DNA of 64,000 nt from Kordiimonas marina (GCF_023006325.1 NZ_JAINDF010000006.1:1-64000), one strand, 5' to 3'; counted from the stretch's first letter, positions 8,799 to 18,412 are shown. Numbers and translations are program-made. Notes: generated by a model from the letters alone, not told the origin.

Positions 8799-9640
8799 TG
8801 CTGTTTTCTCGATGCTGCAAGCGTACGCGCACCGATACTGAGCGCGAGCACGGCCATAGTGATAATAAGAGCGCCGGTCCAGGCAAGTTTCTGCCAATTT
8901 TCATAGGGGCTCAAGGCAAATTGGAAAATGACGATCGGCAGGCTGGAGACCGGGGCATTGAGATTCGTGTTCCAGAACTGGTTGTTAAGTGCCGTAAACA
9001 ACAGGGGCGCGGTTTCGCCGCTGATACGGGCGATTGCCAGCAATATCCCTGTAATCATGCCTGCGCGTGCCGCTTTATAGCTGACGTGGCGAATCACGAA
9101 GGCTCGGGGGAGGCCAAGCGCAAAGGCTGCTTCCCGCATCTGGTTCGGGACCAGGTTCAACATATCTTCCGTGGTGCGGACAACGACCGGGATTACCATC
9201 ACGGCCAGCGCGACGGCACCAGCCCAGCCAGAAAAGTGCCCCATGGGGTAGACCATGATTTCATAAATGAACAGGCCGATCACAATCGATGGAGCACTCA
9301 ACAGAATGTCATTGATGAACCGGATCACACTGGTCAGCCGGTCATGACGACCATATTCCGCCATATAGGTGCCCGCGAAAATGCCGATCGGCGTCCCGAT
9401 GGCGACCGCAATGCCGGTCATGATCAGGCTACCCATAATCGGGTTCAAAAGGCCGCCGTCGGACCCCGGTGGCGGGGTCATTTCGGTGAAGACAGAAGAG
9501 GACAGGCCGCTAAAGCCTTCCCACAGGAGCTTCCCGAGGATGAGGACGAGCCAAGTCACGCCAAAAAGGGTGGCGGCCAGGGCTAGAGCCATGGCGATGG
9601 CGTTGCGGCGTTTGCGGGCGCTGTAGAGGCTTTTCATCAT
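8795..9640 (-). CDS. pstA: Phosphate ABC transporter permease PstA
   Basis: About 281 residues, six predicted membrane helices, with the ABC permease EAA loop ([18 protein letters not shown]). It forms the channel with PstC. The chosen start (MMKSLYS) lies 1 nt after the pstC stop; an upstream ATG at 9661 overlapping pstC has poor ribosome-site context. It is third in the operon pstS-pstC-pstA-pstB. Confidence 0.93.
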   Translation of the reverse strand: MMKSLYSARKRRNAIAMALALAATLFGVTWLVLILGKLLWEGFSGLSSSVFTEMTPPPGSDGGLLNPIMGSLIMTGIAVAIGTPIGIFAGTYMAEYGRHDRLTSVIRFINDILLSAPSIVIGLFIYEIMVYPMGHFSGWAGAVALAVMVIPVVVRTTEDMLNLVPNQMREAAFALGLPRAFVIRHVSYKAARAGMITGILLAIARISGETAPLLFTALNNQFWNTNLNAPVSSLPIVIFQFALSPYENWQKLAWTGALIITMAVLALSIGARTLAASRKQQ

Positions 9641-9641
9641 G

Positions 9642-10634
9642 TTACCCAGCCTTTTTCTCAAGACGCATCAGCATATAGCGAGCGACAGCAAGCACAATGA
9701 AGGTGATGCAGAACAGGATAAGGCCAAGGGCCACCAGCGATGAGGTGTACAGGTCACCGACTGCTTCGTTGAATTCGTTGGCGATTGTCGCGGAGATCGT
9801 GGTCCCCGGCGCCAGAACCGAGCCGGAAATACGGTGGGCATTACCGATGACGAACGTTACGGCCATGGTTTCGCCAAGCGCACGGCCAAGACCAAGCATT
9901 GCGCCACCGATCACGCCGACGCGGGAATAGGGCAGAACCACATTGCGGAAGACTTCCCAGGTCGTGCAGCCGACGCCGTAGGCGGCTTCCTTCAGGACAT
10001 GGGGAACAGTCGCAAAAACATCGCGCGAGACCGAGGTCACATACGGCAGAACCATCACGGCGAGGACGAGGCTCGCGGTCAGGATGCCAATGCCGTAGGG
10101 CGGACCGGAAAATAGATTAGACAGTATCGGCACCCCGTCGAATGTATCGATCAGGAAGGGTTGCACATGATGCTGCATGAAGGGGGCGAAAACGAATAAG
10201 CCCCAGATACCGTAGATGATGCTAGGAATGCCGGCGAGCAGTTCAATCGCGATACCGATCGGCCGCCTCAGCCACACAGGGCAAATCTCGGTCAGGAAAA
10301 GGGCGATCATGATTCCGACAGGTACAGCAATCAGCATGGCGATGGCTGAGGTAACGACGGTGCCATACATAGGGGCGATTGCGCCGAACTTGTCGGTTAC
10401 CGGGTTCCAGTTGCTGTTGGTCAGGAAGCCGAACCCGAATTTTTCGAGCGCAGGCAGCGAACCATGGAAAAGCGATATGATTACGGCGCCAAGAAGCAGC
10501 AGGACGGTGATGGAAGCCGATCGTGTAACGATGCGGAATACCGTGTCACTGTGCCTTAGGCGATCCAGTATCTTATGGCGGGCGCGCATTTCGGAAGCCG
10601 TTATGACTCCGTTGTGCATCGTACTTTTTTGCAT
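9642..10634 (-). CDS. pstC: Phosphate ABC transporter permease PstC
   Basis: About 330 residues with six membrane helices and an EAA loop ([22 protein letters not shown]). It has the characteristic cytoplasmic N-terminus before helix one. The start at 10634 (MQKSTMHNG) has AGAGG 7 nt upstream; an ATG 30 nt earlier has none. A hairpin terminator separates it from pstS, so its expression is probably a read-through fraction of pstS transcription. Confidence 0.93.
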   Translation of the reverse strand: MQKSTMHNGVITASEMRARHKILDRLRHSDTVFRIVTRSASITVLLLLGAVIISLFHGSLPALEKFGFGFLTNSNWNPVTDKFGAIAPMYGTVVTSAIAMLIAVPVGIMIALFLTEICPVWLRRPIGIAIELLAGIPSIIYGIWGLFVFAPFMQHHVQPFLIDTFDGVPILSNLFSGPPYGIGILTASLVLAVMVLPYVTSVSRDVFATVPHVLKEAAYGVGCTTWEVFRNVVLPYSRVGVIGGAMLGLGRALGETMAVTFVIGNAHRISGSVLAPGTTISATIANEFNEAVGDLYTSSLVALGLILFCITFIVLAVARYMLMRLEKKAG

Positions 10635-10756
10635 GAGTTCGCCTCTAGGGTACGAAGTAGGCATTTATATGCCGCCAGGGATATACTAAGAGCGTCTCTC
10701 AATCAACCCGTCTGCCTACGCTATTGTCAGACGGTTGCCCTGTCTATCAAACAGAA

Positions 10757-10784
10757 GGAAAAGGCGCCGTCGGGCGCCTTTTCC
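10757..10784 (-). terminator. Attenuating terminator between pstS and pstC
   Basis: A perfect 12-bp stem (10757-10768 with 10773-10784) whose 3' arm on the minus strand carries CCTTTTCC. It sits 21 nt after the pstS stop and 120 nt before pstC, a position suited to giving excess binding protein over permease. Confidence 0.75.
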
Positions 10785-10805
10785 CGTCCTGATATCAATC
10801 AGGAC

Positions 10806-11828
10806 TTATTTGCTGTGAACGTCGCGGGCCCACATTTTTTCAATGTCGGCAACAACATTCTGCGGCATCGGAACATAATCGAGTTCTTCAGCCATCTTAC
10901 CACCGTTCTTGTAGCTCCAAGCGAAGAACTTCAGAGCTTGGCCGGTAGCAGCCGGATCAACCGGGTTTTTGTAAACCAGGATCCAGGTAGCGGCAGTCAT
11001 CGGCCAGGAAGCGGCACCCGGCTGGTTGCCGAGGATAACGCCGTAGCCCGGCTTGGAGCTCCAGTCAGCGTTAGCAGCAGCAGCCTGGAAAGCTTCCGAC
11101 TTCGGTGCAACGATGTGGCCGTCTTTGTTCTTCATGTTGGTGTAGGTCATGTGGTTCTGCTTAGCGTAAGCATACTCAACATAACCGATCGAGTTAGCGG
11201 TCTGCGCAACGTTGTTTGCAACACCTTCGTTGCCTTTGGCGCCAATGCCAACCGGCCACTGAACGGCTTTTGCGTTACCAACTTCGTCTTTCCAAGCGGC
11301 GCTTACGTCCGAGAGGTAGTAGGTGAAGTTGAAGGTCGTGCCCGACCCGTCCGAACGGTGAACAACTGCGATCGACTTGTTCGGCAGCTTCAGGCCCGGG
11401 TTCAGCTTAGCAATAGCAGCATCGTTCCACTTGGTGATTTTACCAAGGAAGATGTCAGCAAGGGTCGTGCCGTCCAGAACCATGGTACCCGGCTTGATAC
11501 CGCGTACGTTGATGATCGGAACGATACCGCCCATAACCATCGGGAACTGAGCGAGGCCGATTTTTTCGAGTTCAGCACCCGAAAGCGGAGCGTCGCTGGC
11601 GCCGAAGGTAACGGTCTTGGCTTTGATCTGCTTGATCCCGCCGCCGGAACCGATCGACTGGTAGTTCAGGCCGATGCCGGTTTCTTTCTGGTAGGCGTCA
11701 GCCCATTTAGCGTAGATCGGGTACGGGAAGGTTGCACCAGCGCCGGAAATCTGGTCGGCGGCAGCCGGAGCAAGCGAAGCAGCGAGAGCAATACCTGCTG
11801 CTGCGATAGCGTTGACAAAAAGTTTCAC
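10806..11828 (-). CDS. pstS: Periplasmic phosphate-binding protein PstS
   Basis: 340 residues with a signal peptide ending SLAPAAAD. Phosphate-binding motifs are visible: [11 protein letters not shown] near the mature N-terminus, GSGGGIKQI, and [18 protein letters not shown], which together form the buried phosphate site of the PstS family. It captures phosphate in the periplasm and delivers it to PstC/PstA. It has a long leader with a PhoB-box candidate at 12032-12050, so induction by phosphate limitation is expected. Confidence 0.95.
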   Translation of the reverse strand: MKLFVNAIAAAGIALAASLAPAAADQISGAGATFPYPIYAKWADAYQKETGIGLNYQSIGSGGGIKQIKAKTVTFGASDAPLSGAELEKIGLAQFPMVMGGIVPIINVRGIKPGTMVLDGTTLADIFLGKITKWNDAAIAKLNPGLKLPNKSIAVVHRSDGSGTTFNFTYYLSDVSAAWKDEVGNAKAVQWPVGIGAKGNEGVANNVAQTANSIGYVEYAYAKQNHMTYTNMKNKDGHIVAPKSEAFQAAAANADWSSKPGYGVILGNQPGAASWPMTAATWILVYKNPVDPAATGQALKFFAWSYKNGGKMAEELDYVPMPQNVVADIEKMWARDVHSK

Positions 11829-11940
11829 GGGTTCTCTCCATATATACAGCCCAAGCGAGGCAACGACTCTTTCGTCGCATTACCCCTTCAGTTCTTCGGC
11901 CCTTTGGCGAAATGTCTTTCCAGACACGTCTCTAAACTTT

Positions 11941-11984
11941 GGTATCCCGATTAGCAGCACCCTGCTGCCTGTAACGGGATATCC
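11941..11984 (-). promoter_or_regulatory. Stem-loop in the pstS leader
   Basis: Two nested pairings: an outer stem (11941-11949 with 11975-11984, GGTATCCCG against CGGGATATCC with one bulge) and an inner 6-bp stem (11954-11959 with 11963-11968) with a CCC loop. It lies between the PhoB box and the pstS start, so it is probably transcribed. Its function is unknown. Confidence 0.5.
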
Positions 11985-12031
11985 GAGGTCTTGATGACCG
12001 AAGCCCTCGAGGCGCAACCATATGGTGGACG

Positions 12032-12050
12032 TATGACAGTTTGATGAATA
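12032..12050 (-). promoter_or_regulatory. Candidate PhoB box upstream of pstS
   Basis: The minus strand reads TATTCATCAAACTGTCATA, agreeing with the PhoB consensus CTGTCATAAAACTGTCACA at 14 of 19 positions, including a complete second half site. It is about 204 nt before the pstS start. Confidence 0.7.
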
Positions 12051-12295
12051 TCCCGGCCCTTGTCCAACAGGAATATAATTGACTGTTTTGAGCGCGGGGT
12101 GAATCAAATAAAGTTATATTTATCAGTGTCTTATGGAAATATTTTTCCTGATCGATATTCAGGCGGTATGTCCGAAAATTAACGATTGTTATAGGGGCTG
12201 GGACTGTAATATGAAACCGGACCGGCAGGGCGGAGAATCGGTTTGGTTGCTTTTGCGGGGATGGATTTGCGGGGTGAGCCCTGTGAACGAGAGGC

Positions 12296-13084
12296 TCATT
12301 CAGCCGGAATTTGATCTCCGAGAATATCCCGGTAGGGATCGATATATGGCTTGGTGGCTTTAGCGAGCGCCCCTGACTTCACCGCCTCGTCATGGCAGCG
12401 GTTGAAATTGTCCCTGTCTTCTTTGTGACGGAAGGTGATGGTGTCCGCATTTTCGGGGAAAAGACCCACGAATTTGACCTTAGGCCAATTGCTGTCTCCA
12501 TAGGTTCCGCCGGTAGCCTTGGCCCTCAATTTATAATCGATTGCGAAAATAAGGCCGTCGGTAATGAAGACGTCGACATCTTTATTAATGAGCGCCTGCG
12601 TCGTGGAGAAGCCTGACGGAGCCTCCCAATAGCTTTTCAAGTCAGGCAGAACAGCTGCGAGGGAGGGAAACATTTGTGTGGCCCCGCCAAAGCCGAGTAC
12701 CCGCAGGCCTTTTAGGTCGCTCACAGATCTGATCTTGAGATTCGCCGCCGCCAAAAACGCAACACCGTTCTTCTGATGGATAAAGGGGGCGGATGGAAAA
12801 CCGTTGATGCCCGCGCTCTCCCACACGATGGCAACGGCATCGAGGTCGGGGTCACGTTCGTAAGCAAGCCAATGCTGTCCCCATGGCTTTAACTCGAACT
12901 CAGGTCTGATCCCGCATATATGAAATATGGCTTCAAGGGCAGCGGCACTGCGTCCAACCCCGTTTTTGTCAAAATGTCCGGACAGGATTGGCGCGGAAAT
13001 GCGCAGGGTTTTTGCAGCCACAGGCAGTGTGGCAGCCACGATGATCAGGCAGAAACCGATAATCCTCTTCATGGCTATCTTCAT
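12296..13084 (-). CDS. Periplasmic substrate-binding protein (SBP_bac_3-like)
   Basis: 262 residues with an N-terminal signal peptide (about 1-24, ending VAAKT). The mature part has the two-lobed amino-acid-binding-protein pattern: an early LRISAPILSGHF strand, a hinge around KIRSVSDLKGLRVLGF and a DVFITDGL segment. No permease or ATPase gene is adjacent. Instead it is divergent from a hybrid histidine kinase starting at 13266, so it may present a ligand to that sensor rather than feed a transporter. An in-frame ATG at 13072 is an alternative start. Ligand unknown. Confidence 0.65.
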   Translation of the reverse strand: MKIAMKRIIGFCLIIVAATLPVAAKTLRISAPILSGHFDKNGVGRSAAALEAIFHICGIRPEFELKPWGQHWLAYERDPDLDAVAIVWESAGINGFPSAPFIHQKNGVAFLAAANLKIRSVSDLKGLRVLGFGGATQMFPSLAAVLPDLKSYWEAPSGFSTTQALINKDVDVFITDGLIFAIDYKLRAKATGGTYGDSNWPKVKFVGLFPENADTITFRHKEDRDNFNRCHDEAVKSGALAKATKPYIDPYRDILGDQIPAE

Positions 13085-13265
13085 ACCGCAGAATACCTAT
13101 CCGAGGGTACAATATTTTCTGCCATCTGGCGGCGCAAGAGGAGAGCAACAACCATATATTTACCAAATGATAGAATAGTAATTTGTGCATGATTGGCCCT
13201 TGGGGTACCAATGCGGTGGGGAAGAGAAAACTGGGGTGGGGTGCGTGCGCGACTTTCGCTCATTG

Positions 13266-15176
13266 ATGAACGATATTCCTATCCGCTATTTCATGCCGAT
13301 AGGTTTTTTGGTCGCAGCCGGGGTTGCGTTGCTGGTCTATGGTTTTGTGGCCTTGCCTGTCGCGGAGGAGCAGGCCTTCGCTGTTACAGAACAGGATTTC
13401 AGCAGTGAGGTCGACGCGATGCGAGGCCGCTTCAACATGCTCCTCAGCCAAGGCGACAAGCAAGCGGTCAGCCAGGACGTTTTTATCACAGGCAGCAAGC
13501 CTGAGGTCAAAGGGATTGCGATTGTCACTGCGGATGGCCGCGTCCGGTATGCGGGCAATACGGCCTATCAGGGGAAACTATATACCGACCTGCCTTTCCA
13601 AATTGAGGCGGCTGTTTTCAAACGGGCCCTGTCCACCGGCCAGATGATGATGCTGCGGGATCCGGGCGGCAAGATCCTGACGGGCTATATAGGGCTTGGG
13701 GCGCTTGAAGGCGGTGTCATGACCAAGCAGGTGCTGGTGATTGCGCAAAGCACAACCGGGCTGAGCGAGAATATCAAAAAGGTCGCGACCCGTTCTATCG
13801 AGATACTGGCACTGACCTTGGTGCTTCTGGCTTTTACTGTCGCCATACTGTTGCGTGAAAAAGTAAGCCGCCGTTTGAACAGGCTTCTGAATGCTTCGAA
13901 GATGCTGGCCTCCGAGGAGGATGACATTGGGCCTCTCCTAACCGGGGGGGATGAGTTTGGGCAGATATCCGACCAGATAAAGAAAACGGCTGACATTTTG
14001 GCACGCAAACGGGCAAAACTGCTTGATGCGCTGGACGAGGCGAAGGCTGCCAGTGTCGCAAAGTCTGAATTCCTCTCGAACATGAGCCACGAAATCCGGA
14101 CGCCGCTGAATGGGGTGGTCAGCGGGCTCAGCTTGTTGCAGAGCTCCTCCGACGAAGACGAAAAGCAAGAGCTGACGGCCGCGGCGTTGAATTCAGCGCA
14201 TGCCCTGATGAATATCATCAATGACGTGCTCGACTTTTCCAAGCTTGAAGCCGGGCGGTTGGAGATTTCGCCCGGGCCCTTTCTTCTGGCCCGTACGCTC
14301 AAGGATATTCGGTTGCTTATGCGGCCGTTGGCTGCTGAAAAGCGGACAAAGCTGACGCTGGAAATGTCGGCGGGGTGTGATGTTAAAGTCGTCGCGGATG
14401 AGGTGCGGCTGAGGCAGGTCATCACCAATCTTGTCGGCAATGCCATAAAATTTACCGAAGACGGGATCATCACGATCAAGGCGATCATGCGGGGGGAGGA
14501 GGACAAGACCCTTGAAGTGCGCGTGGTCGATACCGGCGTCGGAATTTCCAAGGAGGAAATTGGGCTCCTGTTCAGGCGTTTCAGCCAGTTGAGCAACAGT
14601 CGGGCTCAGAAAATGCGCGGCACCGGGCTCGGGTTGGCGATATGCCGACAGATTGTTGAGCTTATGGGCGGTGAAATTGGCGTCGACAGTATCCTCGGCG
14701 AAGGCAGTACCTTCTGGTTCCGGATACCGGTTGGTCGGGCGAGTGATGAAATTCCGGAGCTTGCAGAGGAGGCCAAGGAAGAGGTCGGCGGTGGGCTTAA
14801 TATCCTGCTGGCGGAAGACGTATATATCAACCAGATGCTGATTACCAAGATGCTGACCCGCCTCGGCCATACGGTTACATTGGCCGAAAATGGGCAAGAA
14901 GCTATTGATTTTCTTGATGAAAAACCTGAAGGGACATTTGACCTGATCCTGTTGGATAACCAGATGCCGATCCTGAGCGGGCTTGAGGCTGCGAAGCTGG
15001 TGCGTGCCCGGGGGGATGCCAAGGGCGGGACGCCGATTATCGCACTGACGGCGGACGTACTGGCGGAACAGCGGGAGGCTTTTCAGAATGTTGGTATGAA
15101 CGGCTTCGTCAGCAAGCCGATCTCCATCGATAAACTGCGCTTCGAAATCAGCCGCGCTATCGAGAATAAGTCATAA
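13266..15176 (+). CDS. Hybrid sensor histidine kinase with C-terminal receiver domain
   Basis: About 636 residues: a membrane helix (about 8-30), a roughly 145-residue extracytoplasmic sensor region, a second helix (about 178-200), a linker, a HisKA domain with phosphoacceptor His275 (SNMSHEIRTPLNG), and an HATPase with N box (NLVGNAIKF), G1 (DTGVGI) and G2 (GTGLGLAI). A REC domain follows with a phosphoacceptor Asp near 564 (LLDNQMP) and KPI lysine. There is no output domain, so phosphate probably passes to an unlinked Hpt protein or regulator. The start chosen is the ATG of MNDIPIRY; a GTG at 13185 would add a cysteine-containing segment of low plausibility. It is divergent from the binding-protein gene. 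Confidence 0.9.
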   Translation: MNDIPIRYFMPIGFLVAAGVALLVYGFVALPVAEEQAFAVTEQDFSSEVDAMRGRFNMLLSQGDKQAVSQDVFITGSKPEVKGIAIVTADGRVRYAGNTAYQGKLYTDLPFQIEAAVFKRALSTGQMMMLRDPGGKILTGYIGLGALEGGVMTKQVLVIAQSTTGLSENIKKVATRSIEILALTLVLLAFTVAILLREKVSRRLNRLLNASKMLASEEDDIGPLLTGGDEFGQISDQIKKTADILARKRAKLLDALDEAKAASVAKSEFLSNMSHEIRTPLNGVVSGLSLLQSSSDEDEKQELTAAALNSAHALMNIINDVLDFSKLEAGRLEISPGPFLLARTLKDIRLLMRPLAAEKRTKLTLEMSAGCDVKVVADEVRLRQVITNLVGNAIKFTEDGIITIKAIMRGEEDKTLEVRVVDTGVGISKEEIGLLFRRFSQLSNSRAQKMRGTGLGLAICRQIVELMGGEIGVDSILGEGSTFWFRIPVGRASDEIPELAEEAKEEVGGGLNILLAEDVYINQMLITKMLTRLGHTVTLAENGQEAIDFLDEKPEGTFDLILLDNQMPILSGLEAAKLVRARGDAKGGTPIIALTADVLAEQREAFQNVGMNGFVSKPISIDKLRFEISRAIENKS

Positions 15177-15187
15177 AATATAAATGG

Positions 15188-15715
15188 TTATTCAGTTGGC
15201 AGCGGTGTGGGGCCTGTCTCTGCTGGCAGGGTCTCAGGCGTGTCCGGCTTGCCGTTCGGACGGAATTTCAGCACCACCGTGGGCAGGATGCTGAGTTCAA
15301 GCTCCAGATGGGTGAAGTGAAAGCGCCGGAACTTCAATTTCGTGCGCGCATTGCTGGCCTTGAAAAGCGTGTTCAGGATCGTGTTGACCATCTTTTTCTC
15401 TTTTGTTTCAAGGAGTAAATCCTCCTGATCTGCCTCGCTGATCACGTCCTCCAGCATGAGGTGCGCGGTCAGCTTAGGAGACAGGCCGAGGCCGACTTCG
15501 ATCTCGGTGACGCGGTAGCCGGCGCGTTCGATATAGGGGAGGGCAGCGTTGAATTTTTCGGCGGTGCCTGTGAGGGTATTGCCGCTTAAGTCTTTGATTT
15601 CGCTTACAGTTGCGCCATAAGCGTCGGCGGCGCCCTGCTTCCAGCCGTACCCTGCCTTGCGGCCGAGAAATGCCTGCCGCATGTCTTCCAAAATTTCCGG
15701 CAACCGTTTTGTCAT
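15188..15715 (-). CDS. Conserved hypothetical protein
   Basis: 175 residues beginning MTKRLPEIL, with AGGGGGAT upstream of the ATG. The open frame extends further 5' but that part is low-complexity shadow. There is no signal peptide or clear membrane helix. The C-terminus is proline/threonine-rich. Residues about 60-90 (YIERAGYRVTEIEVGLGLSPK) look like an ordered alpha/beta fold. I do not recognise the family. It converges on the hybrid kinase gene with an 11-nt gap. Confidence 0.6.
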   Translation of the reverse strand: MTKRLPEILEDMRQAFLGRKAGYGWKQGAADAYGATVSEIKDLSGNTLTGTAEKFNAALPYIERAGYRVTEIEVGLGLSPKLTAHLMLEDVISEADQEDLLLETKEKKMVNTILNTLFKASNARTKLKFRRFHFTHLELELSILPTVVLKFRPNGKPDTPETLPAETGPTPLPTE

Positions 15716-15851
15716 GGTTTTATCCCCCTGTTCTAGAAGGAAATATAGGATCGCCTGGTGGTTTTTTAAAGCCTGCGCTTGCCAAGCAGGGAGGCCGGTG
15801 ACGGCCCTGTCGCAGCTGTTGCCCCCGGTGTGTTGCAGCCGAGCCCGCAAA

Positions 15852-15869
15852 CTGTTGCAGCTGCAACAG
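15852..15869. promoter_or_regulatory. Perfect 18-bp palindrome
   Basis: CTGTTGCAGCTGCAACAG is a perfect dyad in the spacer between the divergent genes starting at 15715 and 15985. Partial copies of the half site (GCAGCTGTTGC, GTGTTGCAG) occur just upstream around 15813-15838. It is a plausible operator. Confidence 0.4.
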
Positions 15870-15984
15870 GCGCGCCTGACCAGCCCGAATGACGGCCCGC
15901 GCGGGGCTTCCGGGCCAGCTTGACTTGATGGAGCCCCCCACCTATAGCTGCGAAACCACCGCAAAGCCGATCAGGGGGCTCTCT

Positions 15985-17223
15985 GTGAAAACACTTTATC
16001 TCCATGTTGGGTTCCCCAAGACCGGCAGCAGTTTCCTGCAGACGGTGTTTGCCCGCAATGCGGATTTCCTGCGGGACGAATATGGGCTTGATTATATCCA
16101 GCCGGACGACCGCGCGGCGGAAGCAGCCCGCGAAGGCCGGATCAGTTCCGGCAACGGCCAGTGGTTTATCGCCCAGGCCATGAACGGGGGCGAGGTCGGC
16201 CCGGCGCTGGAGCGCTACCTGGAAGGACCATCCGGCAAAAGCCTCCTGTCCACCGAAAACTGGTTCAAGCTACCCTCTGAAGCACAGGCTGAGGTGGCGG
16301 CGTACGCCTTGGGGCGCGGGGTCAAGATACAGGCCATCGCCTTCCGGCGCGACCCGTTCGAACTGGCGATTTCAGGGTATCTTCAGGGTGTGAAGCGTGG
16401 GATAGCGGCAAATCCGCTCGAAGCCTCAACGAAACGTTTCAGCTACCATCATCCGGTCTATGAAGCCGCGATTGGGGCCCATTTCCCGATCGAAACCATT
16501 GATTATAGCGAAAACCGCGACGCGCTGGCGGCGGCCTTCCTCGCGCGGCTGGACCTGGATGGCAGCCGCCTGCCGGATGTGCCCGCGTCCGTGGTCAACC
16601 GGTCAATCTCCGCTGAGGAGGCTGTCTATCTCCGCCGTCTCAATGCCCGGCACAAAGATGCGGATATCGCCGCGCATGTGTCGGACTATCTGGTGGAGAA
16701 CTATCCTTTCGCCGGCACGCCGGTGGCGCATACGGAGGAGACTTTCGGCCATGTCGCAACTGCGCTTGGGCTCGACCCGGTGGCGGAAGCGGCCCGGCGC
16801 GGCTTGACACTCGCGCCGCAAAAGCTGGACCCCGATGTCATGGCGGAAACCGCTTTTCGTGTGCAGGAAGCCCTATGCGATTTCGCCATGAAGGCCAGGT
16901 CGGATTCCAACGCCGTCCCGGGTTTGAAGGCTCGGAACCGTCTTTTGCGGGCTAAGCTTACGGGGCTGAATGCTGCGGTCATGCGCTCGAAGGCCCATCG
17001 CGAAGAAGCGATGAAGGCCGCGTGCGAGTATCTTACAGGTGCAGAAGACTATTTGGCGCTGGCGACATATCTTGCGAAGCGCAACTATGCGTCGGCTGCG
17101 CTGACCGTCTGCAACCTTGCGGCAGAAAACGGCCGGTCAAACGCCGATGTCGTGGCGCTTAAGGAAAGCCTCAATACCCGGCCTGTCCTTCGCCGCTTTT
17201 CCGATTGGGTCCGCGGGCGCTAA
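15985..17223 (+). CDS. Sulfotransferase-like P-loop protein
   Basis: 412 residues from a GTG at 15985 with AGGGGG 7 nt upstream. The N-terminus reads LYLHVGFPKTGSSFLQ, matching the 5'-phosphosulfate-binding loop of sulfotransferases (PKTGTT type), and a 3'-phosphate-type RRDPFELAISGYLQG segment follows at about 115-130. Together these suggest PAPS-dependent sulfate transfer, although the acceptor is unknown. The C-terminal third (about 300-412) is helical and outside the core fold. An upstream ATG at 15928 lacks a ribosome site. It converges with the next gene by a 4-nt overlap. Confidence 0.65.
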   Translation: MKTLYLHVGFPKTGSSFLQTVFARNADFLRDEYGLDYIQPDDRAAEAAREGRISSGNGQWFIAQAMNGGEVGPALERYLEGPSGKSLLSTENWFKLPSEAQAEVAAYALGRGVKIQAIAFRRDPFELAISGYLQGVKRGIAANPLEASTKRFSYHHPVYEAAIGAHFPIETIDYSENRDALAAAFLARLDLDGSRLPDVPASVVNRSISAEEAVYLRRLNARHKDADIAAHVSDYLVENYPFAGTPVAHTEETFGHVATALGLDPVAEAARRGLTLAPQKLDPDVMAETAFRVQEALCDFAMKARSDSNAVPGLKARNRLLRAKLTGLNAAVMRSKAHREEAMKAACEYLTGAEDYLALATYLAKRNYASAALTVCNLAAENGRSNADVVALKESLNTRPVLRRFSDWVRGR

Positions 17224-17789
17224 CGGCGGTGTTTCGGCAGGTCCACTCGATCAGCGCCTGATACCCTGCGGGTCTGAAGGGCGCTTACGAGGCCCGGTAT
17301 GCCCGGCCAGCGTTTATCCAGAACAAGCGGGCCCAGACCGGTTTTAAGGATCAGGCCGAGAAACTTGTTGTCCTGAACGCTTTTCACCTCCTGCCAGGGG
17401 ATGATCTGGGGCGTACCCCGCAGGCGTCCGAGCCTGATGCCTTCCCGGCCGAAGGCGGCGCTTGGCGCGCCGGTCGGCATGAACCCGCGCAGGCACAGCA
17501 TCAGGGTCGGCAGGCATAAAAGGGCAGGGGCAATCGCGCTCCAAAGGCCCCATTTGCCAGCAAGGTCATTGCCCAGGGCATAGGCAAAGGGCAGGGCCAT
17601 CAGGAAAAACAGCCCAAGCCATTTGAGGCGGCGGACATGGTTCAGCGCCGTCCAGCCGTCCGCATCCGCCTCGGGAACCCTGCCACCTTTAAGCAAAAGC
17701 TGGGCAAACGCCGTGGGCAGGATAACCAGCGGCAGCAGGACCGTTAAGGCAATATGGGTCGGCATGGTGAGGATGGCTTGGAAGGTCAT
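17220..17789 (-). CDS. Hypothetical membrane protein with PH-like C-terminus
   Basis: 189 residues with two groups of hydrophobic helices (about 8-33 and 55-100) followed by a soluble beta-rich tail (GREGIRLGRLRGTPQIIPWQEVKSV) of the kind seen in bacterial PH-like domains. I recognise no family for certain. It stands alone, convergent with the sulfotransferase-like gene. Confidence 0.55.
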   Translation of the reverse strand: MTFQAILTMPTHIALTVLLPLVILPTAFAQLLLKGGRVPEADADGWTALNHVRRLKWLGLFFLMALPFAYALGNDLAGKWGLWSAIAPALLCLPTLMLCLRGFMPTGAPSAAFGREGIRLGRLRGTPQIIPWQEVKSVQDNKFLGLILKTGLGPLVLDKRWPGIPGLVSALQTRRVSGADRVDLPKHRR

Positions 17790-18053
17790 ATTCTGTCCTG
17801 GTACGGGCGTAGGGAAGGAAGATGTTTACGCCTTATCAGCACGGATTTCCATCTCCTATCCCCTTGAAATTGATTGTGCATTTGCTACATATAGATGCAT
17901 AAGGTCATGCCATGCAATCAAGGAAAGCCATATGAAAAAAGCCGTCTCCAGGGGTGTTTGAAAGCAACCATTGGAGGAGGGAGGCTTTTGCTTTTGTCTC
18001 AAGTATGGTGGGGCTGCCAACCATTCACAAAATAACAGTGGAGGACAGTGAGG

Positions 18054-18368
18054 ATGACGAAACTTCTGGAAAAAATAGCGATCCGCCTTTTCCCGCGCAA
18101 AAGCCAGCGCCAGCTTGATGTCTGGCAGCGGGTGCGCACGCAGGGGCCACTTTTCTACATTTTCAAGCGCGGCATCCTGCGCTTCGGCCTGCCGGTTTAC
18201 CTGCTCGTCAATCTGTTCGATCTGCTGTCGCAGCAGGCGCTGCTTATCCACCGCACCACAGCGCTTGGCCTGACCCTCTGGACGCTCGTCAGCCTCGCAT
18301 TCGGCGCTTACATCTGGGTCAGCCATGAACTGGCATACCGCCGCCAGCATATGGGGCCGGTGGCGTAA
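18054..18368 (+). CDS. Small two-helix membrane protein, tandem paralogue A
   Basis: 104 residues with a basic N-terminus and two predicted membrane helices (about 44-62 and 72-92). GGAGG lies 9 nt before the ATG; a GTG two codons earlier is possible. It is clearly paralogous to the next gene: shared W..R..G.LF.I...GI, PVY...NL, RT, W....FG..W and Y.R positions line up over about 75 residues. I do not recognise the family, and function is unknown. Confidence 0.65.
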   Translation: MTKLLEKIAIRLFPRKSQRQLDVWQRVRTQGPLFYIFKRGILRFGLPVYLLVNLFDLLSQQALLIHRTTALGLTLWTLVSLAFGAYIWVSHELAYRRQHMGPVA

Positions 18369-18412
18369 GCTGAAGCCACAATCAGTTATCATCGTAAAAC
18401 TTAGAAGGATTT

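Larger units (their letters stand above)
11829..12295. other. 467-bp spacer: pstS promoter and leader
   Basis: This holds the pstS regulatory region on the minus strand (PhoB box at 12032-12050, stem-loop at 11941-11984). From about 12051 to 12295 it is A/T-rich sequence after the stop codon of the binding-protein gene, with no gene or clear terminator that I can support. Confidence 0.6.

Noticed and set aside
10575-11954. Plus-strand frame of 459 codons
   Set aside because: It is antisense to pstS and the pstS leader; pstS motifs are decisive.
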